Under the pieces are notes generated by a model, which saw only the letters and a program-made list of their open reading frames with translations, searched no databases and was not told the origin of the DNA. A program made the translations under genes and the position numbers. DNA of 64,000 bases from Hetaerina americana (taxonomy: Eukaryota > Arthropoda > Insecta > Odonata > Calopterygidae). The DNA lies in the NCBI GenBank assembly GCA_022747635.1, contig JAKTNV010000001.1:28313990-28377989 (forward strand), written 5' to 3'. Below are positions 1 through 13,500 of this stretch, in pieces. Each line of letters starts with the position of its first letter. Position 1 is the stretch's first letter.

Positions 1-1349
1 GCTTTTGACTGAACTCACTAGCGCAAAAAGTTATTCCCACGGACATAAAATTTGGAAGGTTTTATACGGTGTCAGGTGGTGACGTGGTGGAATTATTCAA
101 GAGTAAAAATGAGCAAGTCTTGGGATATTGAAGCAGAAAGTTAGGAGTATGCATACTGAAATGCACGAATTTACCGCATTGATTCCTTTCCCTTACTCCT
201 CCTCCCCCCCCCCCAAACCTATTCCCATCTGATATTGCATATAAGATGTGACTAAGCAACTGTATACTCGTACTATGAAAGTTATCTAGCTATCGAAATT
301 AATTTTATTGAAAACATAAATAAGTGGAAAAGGGCAAGATTTTTCTTCTTCCTGATGAAACTGAATTTATCCTTTTCATGAATCGAATTTCCTTTTCTCC
401 TGAAAATTGGCTACCTTTCAAGAATGTGAATACGCAAATAGCTTAGTGTTGCCTATTTAAGTCCTATTTTAAATATAATTTCTTGAGTTCTAAATAGTTG
501 AATTAGCGACAAATTTTCTCAATGTAACCGTAATGAATGGCTCATCATGGACAGCTGAGAGGCTAGCAGGGCTGATTCTATTTAGCCTAATTACAAGGTG
601 GCTGCGTAAATAGCATCTATGCGATATAATTTTCTTGATTTGATCCTAAAAATTTATGTAAATAAGGAAAATTTTCAATCCAGCTCAATTGGAAAGGAAG
701 GTCTCAAAGACAAGTCGTCCCCTTCAAGAGTGAAAATAAAAATTTGTTGCATTAACATCGTGGAGGACGACTTTCAATCAATACAATTGTTCTCAAAAAT
801 ATTATGCTTTGTGTTAGTGTTTTTCAGTGGCGTTTATTACATTATTCTCGTATAAAAATACAATTCAGTGCAAAATATAGCGGTTTTTATTTCAGAATAG
901 TCACTCAACAAATATGCAACAGAGCTAAAAACTTTTTCCTGGGATATGGTACTCAAATTCAAAATTATTTCACTTTCTGTCGATGTTCTGTAGCTCAAAA
1001 TTGCTAACATTATTAATCGCGGATAGCGTGCACGTTTCTTTGTGAAAGCCTTAATTGATCTCGTGTTCGAAGACTATGATGCATGGTTATCTCACATACT
1101 TTATTCTGACAAATGTTTAACGCAAAATCCAATATATATTATGATAACGATTTATCTCCAGTATATTATCATTGTTTGCATTATTCTACCGAGCTAGGGT
1201 AGGTTTTTCGACTCATGGTTTGTGAGCACTGATTTCCATCTACTCTAACTAATGCGAGACAAAATATCCTTAGGCTTAATGCAACACGTTAAAATAACAC
1301 TTTCTGGTATCTCTGCATATCTTGTACTTACCTACTACTTACTGCTTGC
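1..1349. other. non-coding flank or intron
   Basis: AT-rich with short ORFs only. No protein motif, repeat or RNA gene recognised apart from a C-run near 205-214. Confidence 0.5.
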
Positions 1350-1975
1350 TTCTTTTTCCTACAATGCTATCTAAAACGCCTATTCTTTTCCTCCCACCAC
1401 CTCCCTTTACCTGCATCCCCTTCTGACACTGCATATCAGATGTGAATCAGTCACCATATTCAGTATCCCATTACCTCTCAGTATATCTGGCAACCACTTT
1501 AAGGAAGTCGAATAGTCCTGTCTTCGAATTTTTCCCACTGGTGTCTCTCATCTCTTCACATACCTACTCTCATCCTTAGTTTTCTTTACATTTTATTTTT
1601 TCCATTCTTCTCCAAATCCATATCTCTTTTGGGTTTCAGATGATTGAAATCTCTTATTTCAATGACGATTTCAGAGCCGCATAAAACTACGCTCCATATG
1701 TAAAGTTTTCATTAGCCTTTTCGTTGGATCTTTACATTCATGTGAGATAATTTTCATTAACTACCCCACATTTATAAAGAATTCTTTAACAAATGTAATG
1801 CCTTTAATATTACTCCCCCCTTTTTCCTCCAAAGTACTTCCCAAATACTTGTAATGTTCCACCTATTCTGGCTTTCGTCCCCCAACTTCAAATGTATATC
1901 TGAGACTCCATATTTCTTGAGTGCCTTATTACCCTCGAAGTTGTCTGTTTTAACCCTGAGTTGACTCACCGCAAA
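1350..1975 (-). mobile_element. decayed RTE-type LINE 3' fragment
   Basis: Read on the reverse strand, 1770-1970 gives a peptide like the region just after the reverse transcriptase of RTE LINEs: in one frame SDIHLKLGDE, and after a one-base shift VEHYKYLGSTLEE with the family's YLGS motif. Further along, 1560-1760 gives TKRLMKTL and IWSVVLCG-like remnants of the C-terminal region seen in the better copies at 18.4 and 47.5 kb. Multiple frameshifts and stops. The far edge near 1350 is approximate. Confidence 0.6.
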
Positions 1976-4900
1976 TTAAAATGCCTGAAATCAGCAGTCC
2001 ATAATCTAGGAAGAGTATTTTGGGATCATTTTAGTAGTGTCATTTGATTATGACATTTACGAGAATTCTGATTATATTGAGAATCGATTATACTGGTGTT
2101 TTCCAAATTAAATAGGCATTTATTTTTACTTGGTAATTAATTTCTTTTAAAATTCTACCTGATTTTTTCCTTTTTCTAGATTATATTGATGTATTTCCAT
2201 GCCCATAATTATTTTCATTTAAAGTTATATCAGTGCATTTAAGCATGGAAAATACCATTCAAAATTTCTTCATTGATTACAAGGTAGTAATTAAATGCTA
2301 GTTCTTGCCAATCAGAGAAAAATTCATTTAAAATCCTGTCAGATTTTTCTTTATTCATATTTTTATTTTTAATGGTGGGAAGAATATTGAAAAATTGTTC
2401 TATTTAAGGAAATATCTCGGATTTTAAAAACTATGCTTAACACATAATGAGAATTCTTTAGGTTGACTGAAGTATTAAGAGTATTAAACGGTCATATCTG
2501 CTGTCACAATGATAGATGCGTTAAAATTGTAGTAATTTCACATATATTTACCATCCTACAGTTCCAAAGTTATTCGTCGCATAGTTCGAATATACTATCA
2601 ATTGGTTAAAACAATGGCATTGTACGGTATTCATATAACTGCTTCTTGATTTGTGATTGATCACAATTTTCTGATGATATTTGGGAAATAATAAATATTT
2701 AAATAACTACGTGCATAATAGTTACATAACTTAATCTAGACACGTATGTAGATACGTAGATTATGGATGGAATTCCCTTTTATTAACGCTGAAAATTGAG
2801 AAAAACGAACTAAAATCCTGATTTTCCTCATTACTTCGGATTTTGTGCACAACGACTTTATTGTAAATTCAAATGACGCGTGTATGGCATTGAAAGAATA
2901 AATCGATCACCATTTCCTTCTGTGTAATATCCACGTGGTTACTCTTGAATAATTGATGCCTACTGAGATATTATCCAATGAAAAATAAATAATACCCTCA
3001 TGTGGGTTAATTACTTATTATTCATCAGTAATAATAAACTGCAGTGTTAAGAGTGCTGGAATCGACATTAACTGCACTGGAGGGGGTACATTGAGATGGT
3101 GATGCATTTTCCACAATTTTCAGATGATTTTCTGCCGGCTTTGTGTGCAGATATCCTATCAAAGGTTGTAAGGACTGTCAGTAACATTTTTTAATCATAG
3201 TACATATAAGTAATCGTAACGATGACTGAAGTAACTAATATTCAAATGTTTAAATGTTGTAGAGTTATATTTTTATGAATTTTCTTTGGCCAACCATTTC
3301 TAATTCCCAAGAATGGAAACAAATAAGAATGATGAAATGACTTTGGACGAGTGGTGGCCAATCCATAGTCCCAAGTGAGGCTTAGCTTTGACGTTGTTTC
3401 CCAATTAACGGAATTCTCAATAATCAGCTGTCAGCCTAATGCGTAACATCAATTGGGAATAAATAATAATAACGACGCGGTTCTGGATGAGTAGTAGCCC
3501 ATCCATGATCCGAGGAAGGACTTATATTTGAAACCAGTGTTCAAAATACGGAGTTCTCAGTAAATACTCATCTTTACCGTAGAGCTCATCTTGCATAAGT
3601 CGGTTTTTTTACATTTTTTGGAAAAATGGTTGACAACTCCGCAGCCATAAGTGTCGTCTCTCGATAAATTTAGAATGCGGAAACAATCGCGGGGACTTTT
3701 TAGCAAACGACGCAAAATTCAATTCCCTACCTCTTTAAATATTTATCATACAGATAGGTACCACGCCAATGGCAAAGGCACCAACATCTGCGCCCCTTGA
3801 AAATGACCAACTCTTCCCAGGAATGGCTAGGTCTATCACGGCTCAACCCGACGATTCCATCGATGGAGGGAGTGAGAGAGATGAGGGAAGAAATTCAGAG
3901 TATTTTAGAGGGAAAATCTAATAAACGGATGAAAAAGTGCACGACGCACATTCCCCTCGTGCTATCTCTTCGCATGTCCTCCAAACTGTTCCATTAGACG
4001 TGCGCTCTTTCACAATCGCAAATCGATTTACGCATCTGCAGTTACTTGGATACAAGGATCCCTCTGCCTCATTCCGTTCGCCTTGAGCAACTTCCGTCCC
4101 GTGGCCCATCCCATCCCCCCTCACCGAACCTCCCACGCGACCTCCCCTCTCAATTCCCCTCTTCCTCAGTGCCTCTATCCACCCCTTTCCTCGCTTCGCG
4201 TGCTCCACCCGCCTTCCGAATCCCTACCTCCACTCAACCGGGCTTCCCTCAGAACTCTGAATTGAAGTGAGAATTTTAGCAAACTACCTTAATATTCCAC
4301 CCAAGTTTGACCGAAGAACAAATTCCCATATCGTATCGCTGTAGTCTACGGATGGTTTTACTTTTTTAAACTAGCAGAAACATATTGGAAAAATGATCAC
4401 ACCAAGTTAAATCAGAAAATCGAATAGATATGTCAATGCATGCGTTCTTTTTATGTAAGTCATCCCCTACCTCAGTTCTACTTCGGGAAGTGGACATGAG
4501 GTCAAGTAGATTTATTTTATGAGACTGTAAATCAAATGTACTGATTTTTTAAATGAAAACCTACAGAAGATGGATTGAGGCTGATAAACATTTGTCATTA
4601 ATTTATAACTCCGTTAACGCGTTGAATATTTATTACAGAATCATATGCTTAAAATTTCTACTGAAGTGAAACTAAATCGTTTAAGAAAATAATGTGGATT
4701 AATTAGAGCTGATAAGAATAGTCTTCATTTTAAGCATTGTTATAGCGTGTCAATTAAGGTTCTGTTGAATTAAAAATTTGAAGTACTTCAAAGTTGTAAG
4801 AGAAAAATTAATGTTAGGGAAACTAAAGCTCCAGTATACGAGACTGATAGCCTGGAACGGTCACATTCTGAAAAATTAAAACATGGGGAATGCTTCTCAT

Positions 4901-5159
4901 ATGTAGTCCCTCTATAGAGGAAAAACATTGACAGGAAGAAATTTTACGAGCATCAAATGCCAAATATGGGGTGTTTTCAAACTGACGAAGTACCTTGCCC
5001 ACTCAAAGAAGATACGATTGCAGGCATGAAAAGATCACGTCAAAATATTCCTTTAGAATTCGATACCTGAGAGATCAGAGGCCACTGAACACATTACACC
5101 ATGAACCAGACAGGATAAGAAATAAGTTTTTAAGAAGGATTCCTAAAAATCAATTGAAC
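1976..5159. other. non-coding AT-rich stretch
   Basis: Nothing recognisable as a gene. A CT-rich, GC-richer block lies at 4060-4260; its overlapping ORFs are low-complexity by-products. Confidence 0.5.
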
Positions 5160-5340
5160 AGTTATAATTGGGATCAACATAAAATCTTGCATATATATGC
5201 AATCTGCGCATATCATCTTGCTTGAACGACCATGTTTCCGCGCCGCACAAAACCGCGTTCCATATCAGTTTTAACGAGCCTTTTCTTGAAATCCTTACTT
5301 AATTTACCTTACATCAATTCCCTTCTCTTTAAAGTTATAA
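5160..5340 (-). mobile_element. short RTE-type LINE C-terminal fragment
   Basis: On the reverse strand, 5190-5310 encodes KDFKKRLVKT and, after a one-base frameshift, IWNAVLCGAETWSFKQDD followed by MRRL. The same motif series ([21 protein letters not shown]) occurs in the LINE fragment at 18.4 kb, so it is the same family, more decayed. Confidence 0.65.
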
Positions 5341-8300
5341 AGTATTATTTTATTAAATAGTTCACAGGAATTTTGACCAAGAAAGTATCACCCGCCCAGG
5401 AAGGTTATCCACTTTTTTATGATACTTTCGAAATTGTTGTGGAAAAACTTTTTGGAGATAATTAGATACTTTGGATAACCCATTACTAAACTCAAGTAAT
5501 ATGAGTTTAAGATACAATTAAACCCCTACAAATGATAGTAGTCTATCTTGGGTTTACGATGATAAGATTTATCATCTAAAAAACCAGTCTAATTTTTAAA
5601 ATTCTGAAAATATGCCAATGACTTGGTACGCCAAATGGTTTAATTCATTAGTATATTTCCAATGAGTATCTTAACCGGTCATCATAGAGATGCCATCAAC
5701 TACAACTTACTCGAACCCTGATTTCGATAAGTGAGCGTAAAGCTCACCCTGAACTAAAAAACTCACACCTAAAGGGTGTGCAACTGACATATTGACTTGG
5801 TAGAGGGTACCATTTCCTTGTTCAGCACTGGCATTTTGTTTCCTACAAACTTAAGAAAATCGCACCGTTAGGGTTTTTTATTTGGGGCCCTACGAAGGAA
5901 CAAATCGCCCCTGGCCCTCCGGCTATCATCGAACGCTCGATCAATTCGGCTAATGCGGCCCTTGGTGCAGAATCAGAAATGTATTTATTAGGAGAATAGT
6001 GAGTCAATGAAATTTCATTTTCACTTCCATCGGGAGATGTTAAAAGACTTGAATTTCCACTTTTTCGTATATAAGACTATATAGAGATTCAAGCTACTAC
6101 ATCTCAATTTCTTTTAACGAGGTTACTTGGGTGGCGAATATAAAATGGCTGTCATAATCTTTAATAAGTGATTCTTATATGTCCTTTCGAAGGATGAGAA
6201 TTAATATTCCAGGAGGATGAGATTTGAAGGGATAGCGCATAAAGAGTATTCTTGAATCCGATTGAGAGGAACATTTGCTAAGAGGTTTCCAATTGAGTGG
6301 GAACTTAGGTGGTTGTTTCCGTTCTAATAAGCAAATGGTTATTTGGGAAAAAAGCAAAGCAGCAGGATCAAGTCGGTGGGAGGAGGTTGCTCACGTCTTT
6401 ACTCTTGTACTGTGAATGAGGTTCTGCCTTTATTTCTTACCTAACCATGCTAATATTCCCTCTATAAGATACAAATACGAATCAAGTGATGCTGCTTCTT
6501 CGGGTTCCATATTTGACACCCATATATTTGGTTCAAACACGCATATTTGCGAAATAGATTTCGGCATTGTACACGTCATCCATTCCCCTTCATTTCGCTA
6601 ATATGGAATTGGGATTATATCTCATATTCACTTAAATGTCTAAAAACTTCATGAATTAGCCCATGAACCTAAATTAGCCGTGGCACATATTCAGCTTATG
6701 ACCGAGGAGTCAAAGGTTAAGCAGATATTTTCCTGACGCACCGTAGTGCCCCATAAGCTGTAGTGGCAAGTACTCAAAAATGTTTAATTTAAAAAGAGAA
6801 TTTCGCATTTGCTGCTATTAGCTATTTTAACATGCTGAAGAATTTTTCTAGACCGCAGAGAGGAATTCACGAAAAAATTTACTACATAATACGTAAAAAA
6901 ATCTTCCACAAATTAATCCGAATTATCTCCATTACGTTCGTGGATAGTCTGCGAATCTTTAGCTTAGCTTCTTAAATCCTGGTAACTGACCGGGCGTTAA
7001 TAAATGAGGATCCTCTCTAAAGATTTTTGATTGATTAATACGGGTTTTCTTTCCGACGTCGACCCTCTGATGAACGAAAACGAAAGAGCAGATGAAGCGT
7101 TTTCCCTCGTCGATAACCGATCGAAATCAGCTTTTGCTGCGAAGGCCTTCGTTCGGCAAGAACCTCTATTCTCGATTTCACACGATTAAAACCTTTGGGG
7201 AACCGTTAATTAAAACCGTTTTTCATCACCCTTCCTCCTCCTCCTCCCTCCCACTGCCGCTCTTATTCTGTCACCTCTCACTCGTTTCCACTCTATTGCA
7301 AGCCTACTGCCCCCTTCGTCCCACATTCCCCCTCTCCCCAATTTCTTTCATTTCCTCGCAACCCCTGCACCCCGTCGCCCCTCTGCTCTCTCCGCACACC
7401 TTTCACTATCTACTCAATTTCCTACATCCCCATCTCACACGACCTATTAACACCCTCCGTTAACCAGCCCATCATACGTCCCTTCCTCCATTCCTCAACA
7501 CGTTCCCCTCCTCTCTCTCCCTCCCGCTGTAAACAACTGTTGAACGCAGTTCACTTGGAAATAAGTGTGTTTCAGGCTGTCCGGCTCCGCCTGCCTGGCT
7601 CTAGGATTTTCCGTTTTCCCTCCTCTCGCACTGACATACCACCTGAGTGCTCCCTCGAGCTTAATGGTTTAATACATTCTGCGATAGCTTCAGCATGTGA
7701 ACTGAAGGTGATCTACTCACAACTGCTCTGTTTGAAAGAAAAAAGAACAGTCTAAGCGTCTATTTCAGACATGTAAAGGTTCATTTTGTAGAGCTATCAT
7801 GACCGAATAGTCGGGAGGTAATCACAGGGTGAGTGAATACAATGTACCATAATAACTAAGACAAAAATTATCTGTTTCCAACTATGTGAACTTCAATTTC
7901 AACTGTGATAGTTCAAGTCTGTTTGCTAAAGTTAAATAATATAAGCTTTTTTCGTTAAGTCATTAATGAAAAAATAAGGTACTCAGTTACAATTTAAGAA
8001 GTTTTTATTTTTAATGGAACAGTGAAAACACCTTCCTTTTCCAATATGAAGTCATTGGAAAAAATTTGTTTTATGTAATACACCAATCTGCTCCTGAATC
8101 CGAGACTACCTTTACTAGAATGGTGGTGGAAGATTTTACAGGAATTACCGTTGTGAAAATAAACGTTATCGGTGTAACTTTTTACGTTTGGCCGTTTAGC
8201 CTGTAGTAATGATGGGAACCATGATTTCCTTCAACCAAAACATAACCATAGTAAATAGCTCAAAGTTTGCTTTGATGGATAAGGGTGGATTTTACGTAAT

Positions 8301-8639
8301 TCTAAGCCCGACTGAGGTTTAAATTCACTCATTAACAGGATTATAATGGCGGCCAGTCCCTTTCCCAGTGTCGCCTGTATTTTCCTAGGAAGATCTATCA
8401 CCCGAGCAATCAACAGTTTCAGTGAAGCTTAGGAAGAACCCTGATGTGTCAGCCGGAATAGAACGCGGACCTTCCAGCAATAGCTCAGAACTATATCTAA
8501 TGGAATACCAAGTTCCCGATACTGACTTGGTTCCACTTAAAATACCTTTTGTTGGTTTCTTTTGGCATCAGCTGTCAACAAATTATTTAGGTTGTTTAAT
8601 GGTTGATGTGTATGACAACCTCATAGTTTTGGTTAGACT
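5341..8639. other. non-coding; pyrimidine-rich block at 7220-7540
   Basis: Mostly AT-rich. At 7220-7540 the + strand is strongly C/T biased (repeated ctcctc and ccctcc), producing a low-complexity ORF rich in Ser, Pro and Leu. 7040-7200 is open in two frames but matches nothing I know. Confidence 0.45.
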
Positions 8640-9640
8640 CGAAGCAGCTCGCAACGGGGTTCGTAATCACTTCCCCTTCAGTTCCTCCCCTCCTCAATTG
8701 CTCCCTCTCTACCCCCACCCTAGCCTTCGACCACTGCGTTTCTTCCCTTTCCTCATCCCCGCGTTGCCATTCCTCTCGCGGAAATTCAATTACAACGCAA
8801 TCCGAGTAATTGAGCGGCGGAGTGGAAGCGACGCAATTGGCTTCGCGTGCGACTTCACAAAACAATATTTCCCCCCCCCCTCTATTCCGCATCTTCATCC
8901 TTTCACCTTCCAACCCCCTCCCTCCCTCTACATGCTCGGAGTTCCTGGGCGCAAGGCGGGCAGCAGTTGCCGATCGCGGGGGGAGGGGGGGGGGCGAGTG
9001 TGCCAGTGCCAGCGGGACGAAGGATAGGAGGAGGAGAGTAGGATCAGAATTTAACAGAGTGATTCACCCACCGGAAATTGAGGCGAATCTCTTCCCTCGT
9101 TCCTCCAGAGTATCCACGCCCACACGGACGAGAAACACGCTCCCCGTCATGAACCCTCCACATTTCTCCTCCGCCCCGCCACTTCCCTCCCCTCCGAAGC
9201 CATCGACCGAATGTGATGACGATGTCACACAGTCGATAAAAGTCGTGCGTGAGTCGACAGTTTGTCGCGAATGTAGTGTGAAGCGGGAAAGTCACCAAGT
9301 CTTACGCTATCGCTTCCGATCCCCTTGACGGAGATCCGAAATTGAGTTTATCGTAGCAGTCGTCGACGTCCAGCCCGCGCTCCCTTTATTCCTCACGCCT
9401 TCATCCCCTCGGGTCAATGTTTCGACTAGCAATGTCGAATTTGGGTCATTGGGCGCCTCTCCCCACACCGAGCTTCGACGCATCCGTGTCCCGGTGGGTA
9501 CAGAAGTCTGGTTACTCTGTCTTCCTTGCCCCTGCTGAGCCTCTACTGACGTTCGACTGTTTTTTTAGAGTCTGTGCCTCAGAGCGGGACATACGAGCTG
9601 CATCGAAACCGGGAACTCGAGGGGAAAAGGCGTTGTAATA
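8640..9640. promoter_or_regulatory. CpG-rich segment, possible internal promoter
   Basis: About 1 kb that is GC-rich and full of CpG (runs such as gatcgcggggggag, and many tcg and acg steps) in an otherwise AT-rich region, with C or G homopolymers at 8870-8880 and 8979-8992. ORFs on both strands are low-complexity and look incidental. It lies 0.9 kb upstream of the first visible coding exon. A promoter or untranslated first exon is inference only. Confidence 0.3.
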
Positions 9641-10544
9641 ATTTAGGAGGAGCGGGTATTCTATTATGACGACTCGAATAATTGCAATAACTAATTCAAT
9701 TTAACTAATTCAGTTAAATGGAATGAATATGTAATTTTTTAATTATTGTTACTTGCTTATAATAAAATTATTAATTATTTCATCTGCCTAAGTCTTTCTT
9801 TTCACCTCAAAATCTCGCCAAAGGTGAGTTTACCTTCCGACCTCATGGTATAATAGAATGCAATTTACTCACTAATAGAAAAGGCTTTTTGAGAATAAAC
9901 TTACCTTTTCCAACACATTTCCCTCATTACATATTGATATCGAACTATTAGTAAAATTTGCTGTCAATAAAATAGTTCGCCTTTTTCAAATCCTAGAAAT
10001 AATATAATTCTTTCAAATACTAGAAATAAGAAAATTTATTTCCAGTTTACCTAGTTCTTATGCTTATTCAACTCCATTTTTCACTTCTCTCATTCGGAGT
10101 TCCTGATGGAAATTAATCACCCCACGAATTTTATTCTTTGAGCCATATTATAATATTGTAAGCAACAAATTTCTGAACATAGGCTTATAGTTGGTAATAA
10201 GTGTCAACATCAAAAGAATTGCATCTGTAGTAACATTGATTAATGCATTTCTGTGAGCACTCTTTGACATTAAAAATTATTTTCCAACGGTATACTAAAT
10301 AACTTTTTTAATTATAAACATAATTTATTTTTGCTTCATATTTTAGTTTTATGCTTAGGTGATATTTAATATAAATTTACTTTTACTAATTCAGTGCCGT
10401 ATTTTAAACTAATTTATATGAGATTTTGGATTTCAATATATGAATATGATTTTAAACTAAAGGGTTTTGTTCATTATATTTCGTAAACAACGAGCCCATA
10501 TTATTTACCTCATTAAAGCTGTACATTTCATTTTTTTGTTTCAG
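9641..10544 (+). other. intron upstream of first visible exon
   Basis: Very AT-rich non-coding sequence ending in the acceptor ttttttgtttcag at 10532-10544. Nothing else seen. Confidence 0.6.
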
Positions 10545-10589
10545 TGATATCGACGACGTTGCGAGTGACATCCTTCACTTAGATATCTG
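10545..10589 (+). CDS. stac: exon 1 of those visible: C2A strand with [14 protein letters not shown]
   Basis: 45-nt exon after a pyrimidine-rich acceptor (ttttttgtttcag) and before donor gtaagt. It encodes [14 protein letters not shown] and two bases of a Trp completed by the next exon (TG|G). In the family this segment leads into the third calcium loop of C2A. Its first base is the third position of a codon from an upstream exon that I could not find in bases 1-10544. Confidence 0.85.
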
Positions 10590-13500
10590 GTAAGTTTAAT
10601 TTTAATACACTTTACCTCGACATTTTCAAAATTAAATTATTCCTTAAAAAATGGAAGGATACTTCTTTCAATATGCTCAATAGCCACATGTACTTCTACT
10701 GCCCTTTTATTAAATCCGTTCCAATGTTTCCCAATCCCACAGTTGATTTCTTTATCTTTTTTCTTGTTGATTCTTTATCATGTAAAGGAACTTACGTTTC
10801 TCTCTTACCCCAGAACTGTATAACTATACTCCCATTCTCTGGCTATCTAGTCATTCCCAGTCAAGAAAGAAACGGACTAAACCTCCGGACCGAGGCAAAC
10901 GGCATTTTTTCTTATTCGCAATTTCCCTTGTGCTATCAAATCTATCATTTGCCATAGCACATTGGTACCTGCTTCTCCATTATCTGTTTCACTCATCTCT
11001 TCGATTTCTCTCCTTCCCCCCATTTTCCTTCTTCCTCGTGACTTTAATATCCTCCCGCACTCAGATGATCCGATCGTCAGCAGGAAGTAACGTCGAACTT
11101 TCTCATCCGCGAAGGAAAACTCCTATAAGCCTGCCTGAAGTCGAGCGAAGTATGCTTCGCAATCATAAGACAGCCATAGAATTATATATTTATGTGAAGT
11201 TAGAAGTGCTCGCATATATGTATCTTCGAATTCGCATGTACCCCTCTCGTATTCGCCCATGTATCTTGCGAATGTTTTTGATAATTGATGTTGCATATTG
11301 AGTGACACATAGATATTGTGGTGCATTTTTATTTTAAAACCCCAATATTATTTACATTGAATTAGTTTAAATGATTCTGTCTTTGGTAATTGGCGACTTG
11401 GTCCGTCACCACGTATTGCACCCATAACCTATTTCCCTTCACATTCTTTACGACTCGGCTACCTTTAGCTAAAAGTTATTTCGTTGCCGAAAATCTGAAA
11501 TCATGTATTGCAAACGTATTCTTTGAAATGTTCGTAATAATTATCTGTATTTTCTCGCGAAAATCTCTTAATAATTTGGTCACATATACTAATTTAGTTT
11601 GTCGGCAAAATAGTCTAACCGCAAAGGCATTCCGATATTATTAAAAAACATTAGAACCGAGCTAGTTATTCTGTACTTTTCATCCCGGATACAATTATGG
11701 AATATATACCTAGGTTCTTCGGCGGCTGAGCTAATATCACGATGTATATTCGAAAAATTACAATACATATCCACACCTTAAATCTTTTATCTTCTGGTTA
11801 ACTTTTCAACGCATTACGCTTCGCATTGGATAGTTTGGAATTTCTACCGCCACATAAAATCCTAAGCAATCGATAAATCATCTGGTTTTATTTGGATGGC
11901 CATAACGAAATCGAAATGAAAGCCTAGGTCTCTAACTGAAAGCAGGAGCTAACGAATAAAATTTTATTTAATGCATGATTGAGTATAATGATACATAATC
12001 ACTCTCTTCGAAAAACGTTACTTAGTTTATTAGTTTATATATAAATTCTTCCGTCTTACTTTGCGTTGAAATCAATGAACTTGGTGATATCTCATGGTTA
12101 CAGTCTTCATGTTTATTCGATGATTTACATTCCGAAAATCACCAACGAGAAATGGCGCCTTCGAACGGAGAATAGTGATGTAAATTCAATTCACGCCGGC
12201 CTCGGTTTTTTCATTCTGCCATAAACGGCAGTCGTAGATTCACAACCTTTTCCTTCTATCCTCTCCGAACAGTTCACCTGCCCATTTCATTTTATCGTAT
12301 CTCTCTCTCAGTATTTCTAAGGAAAAAAATTTTCACATTTCCATGAATTCCGATTTTCAATGGCATTTTCTCTTAAAAAAGATCCGCTTAATTTTCACTC
12401 AGTTTCCCCATATTTAACAGCATTCCTCTCAGTTTTTCAACACTTGTTTCCTATTTTTCAGCATAAAAACACCTTTTATGTGTCATCTGGGATTTAGACC
12501 CCTGTTTTTAGTAGTCAATTATTTTTTTATGAAACTTAAATAATTACTGAATATTTGTGAAGAAAAAATGTATGTGCTTGTTCCAATGTATGTGCTTGCA
12601 TGTTTGTATGTGCCCCTGCTTAACCCGAGGCGTAATTTCCTTAGCGATTCCGTAGGTATTTACTGTTTATGTTCATATTCGAACAGCAAGGTGAAAGATA
12701 TTAATCTATTTATTCATAAAATGATCTGGTATATTCACAGAAATATTTAATGATATCGTGGAAATAATAATTCCAAGAGCAGGGAAAAAGAGGGATGGGT
12801 TTCGTTCATTCACGCCATCAGTTTAAATAAGTATGAAATTTTAGGTAGAAAATTTAAATTAATATTATGAAATAATTTTGTATAATTTCGGAATTTACTC
12901 GTCACTCTTGAAATTTTAATGAATCCAATTCTATACTTCCGATTCGGAGATTTTATAAATGAATTAAGTTGCACGCCGTTTTTATGTGGAACCCGTCGAA
13001 AAAATGGAAATGGTCGAAACATGCAGAGGGGGAACCGAACGAACCTAAATGCCCCCACTCTCTCTCTTCCAGGGACCATGATGACGAGTCTTCCGTGTTG
13101 GAGGCCGTCAGCAAGTTGAACGAAGTCCGGGGCGTGAAGGGCCTCGGAAGGTTCTTCAAGCAGATAGCACAGAGCGCCCGACTGGGCGGCGGCGGGGGAC
13201 AAGACGATTTCCTCGGCTGTGTCAATATACCTTTGCAGGTGAGACATCTCCGCTACCATCTAATAGGCCCTTCTCCCGACTGGGTCTTCTCTACGAAGCG
13301 TAGCTTCTTCCCATTCCCGAGACTACCAACCTTTTCCTGGTCGTTCACTGTTTGATCGATAATCCCTCGTTGGCCATTGGTAGAGTATTGATAAGATGAT
13401 GTCATGTCTATCGCATTTTTTAATTATTGAGGAACGGACTTTTTTTGATTATTTATTTGGTAATTTGGTTTCGGCTCATTATTGATTTTCGTTGATGGAA

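Noticed and set aside
7070..7205. Possible second hammerhead (ctgatga followed by gaaa) and a short coding-like stretch
   Set aside because: No cleavage triplet or helix I partner at the right distance; the open stretch matches nothing and lacks splice sites.
8422..9328. Overlapping ORFs of 105-201 codons on both strands
   Set aside because: They lie in the CpG/pyrimidine-rich segment, are open in several frames at once, have low-complexity Pro/Ser/Arg content and match no known domain.
9690..9740. Possible upstream C2A exon containing KWNEY before a gtaatt donor
   Set aside because: The phase does not fit the 10545 exon, there is no acceptor, and the neighbouring residues do not resemble C2A.
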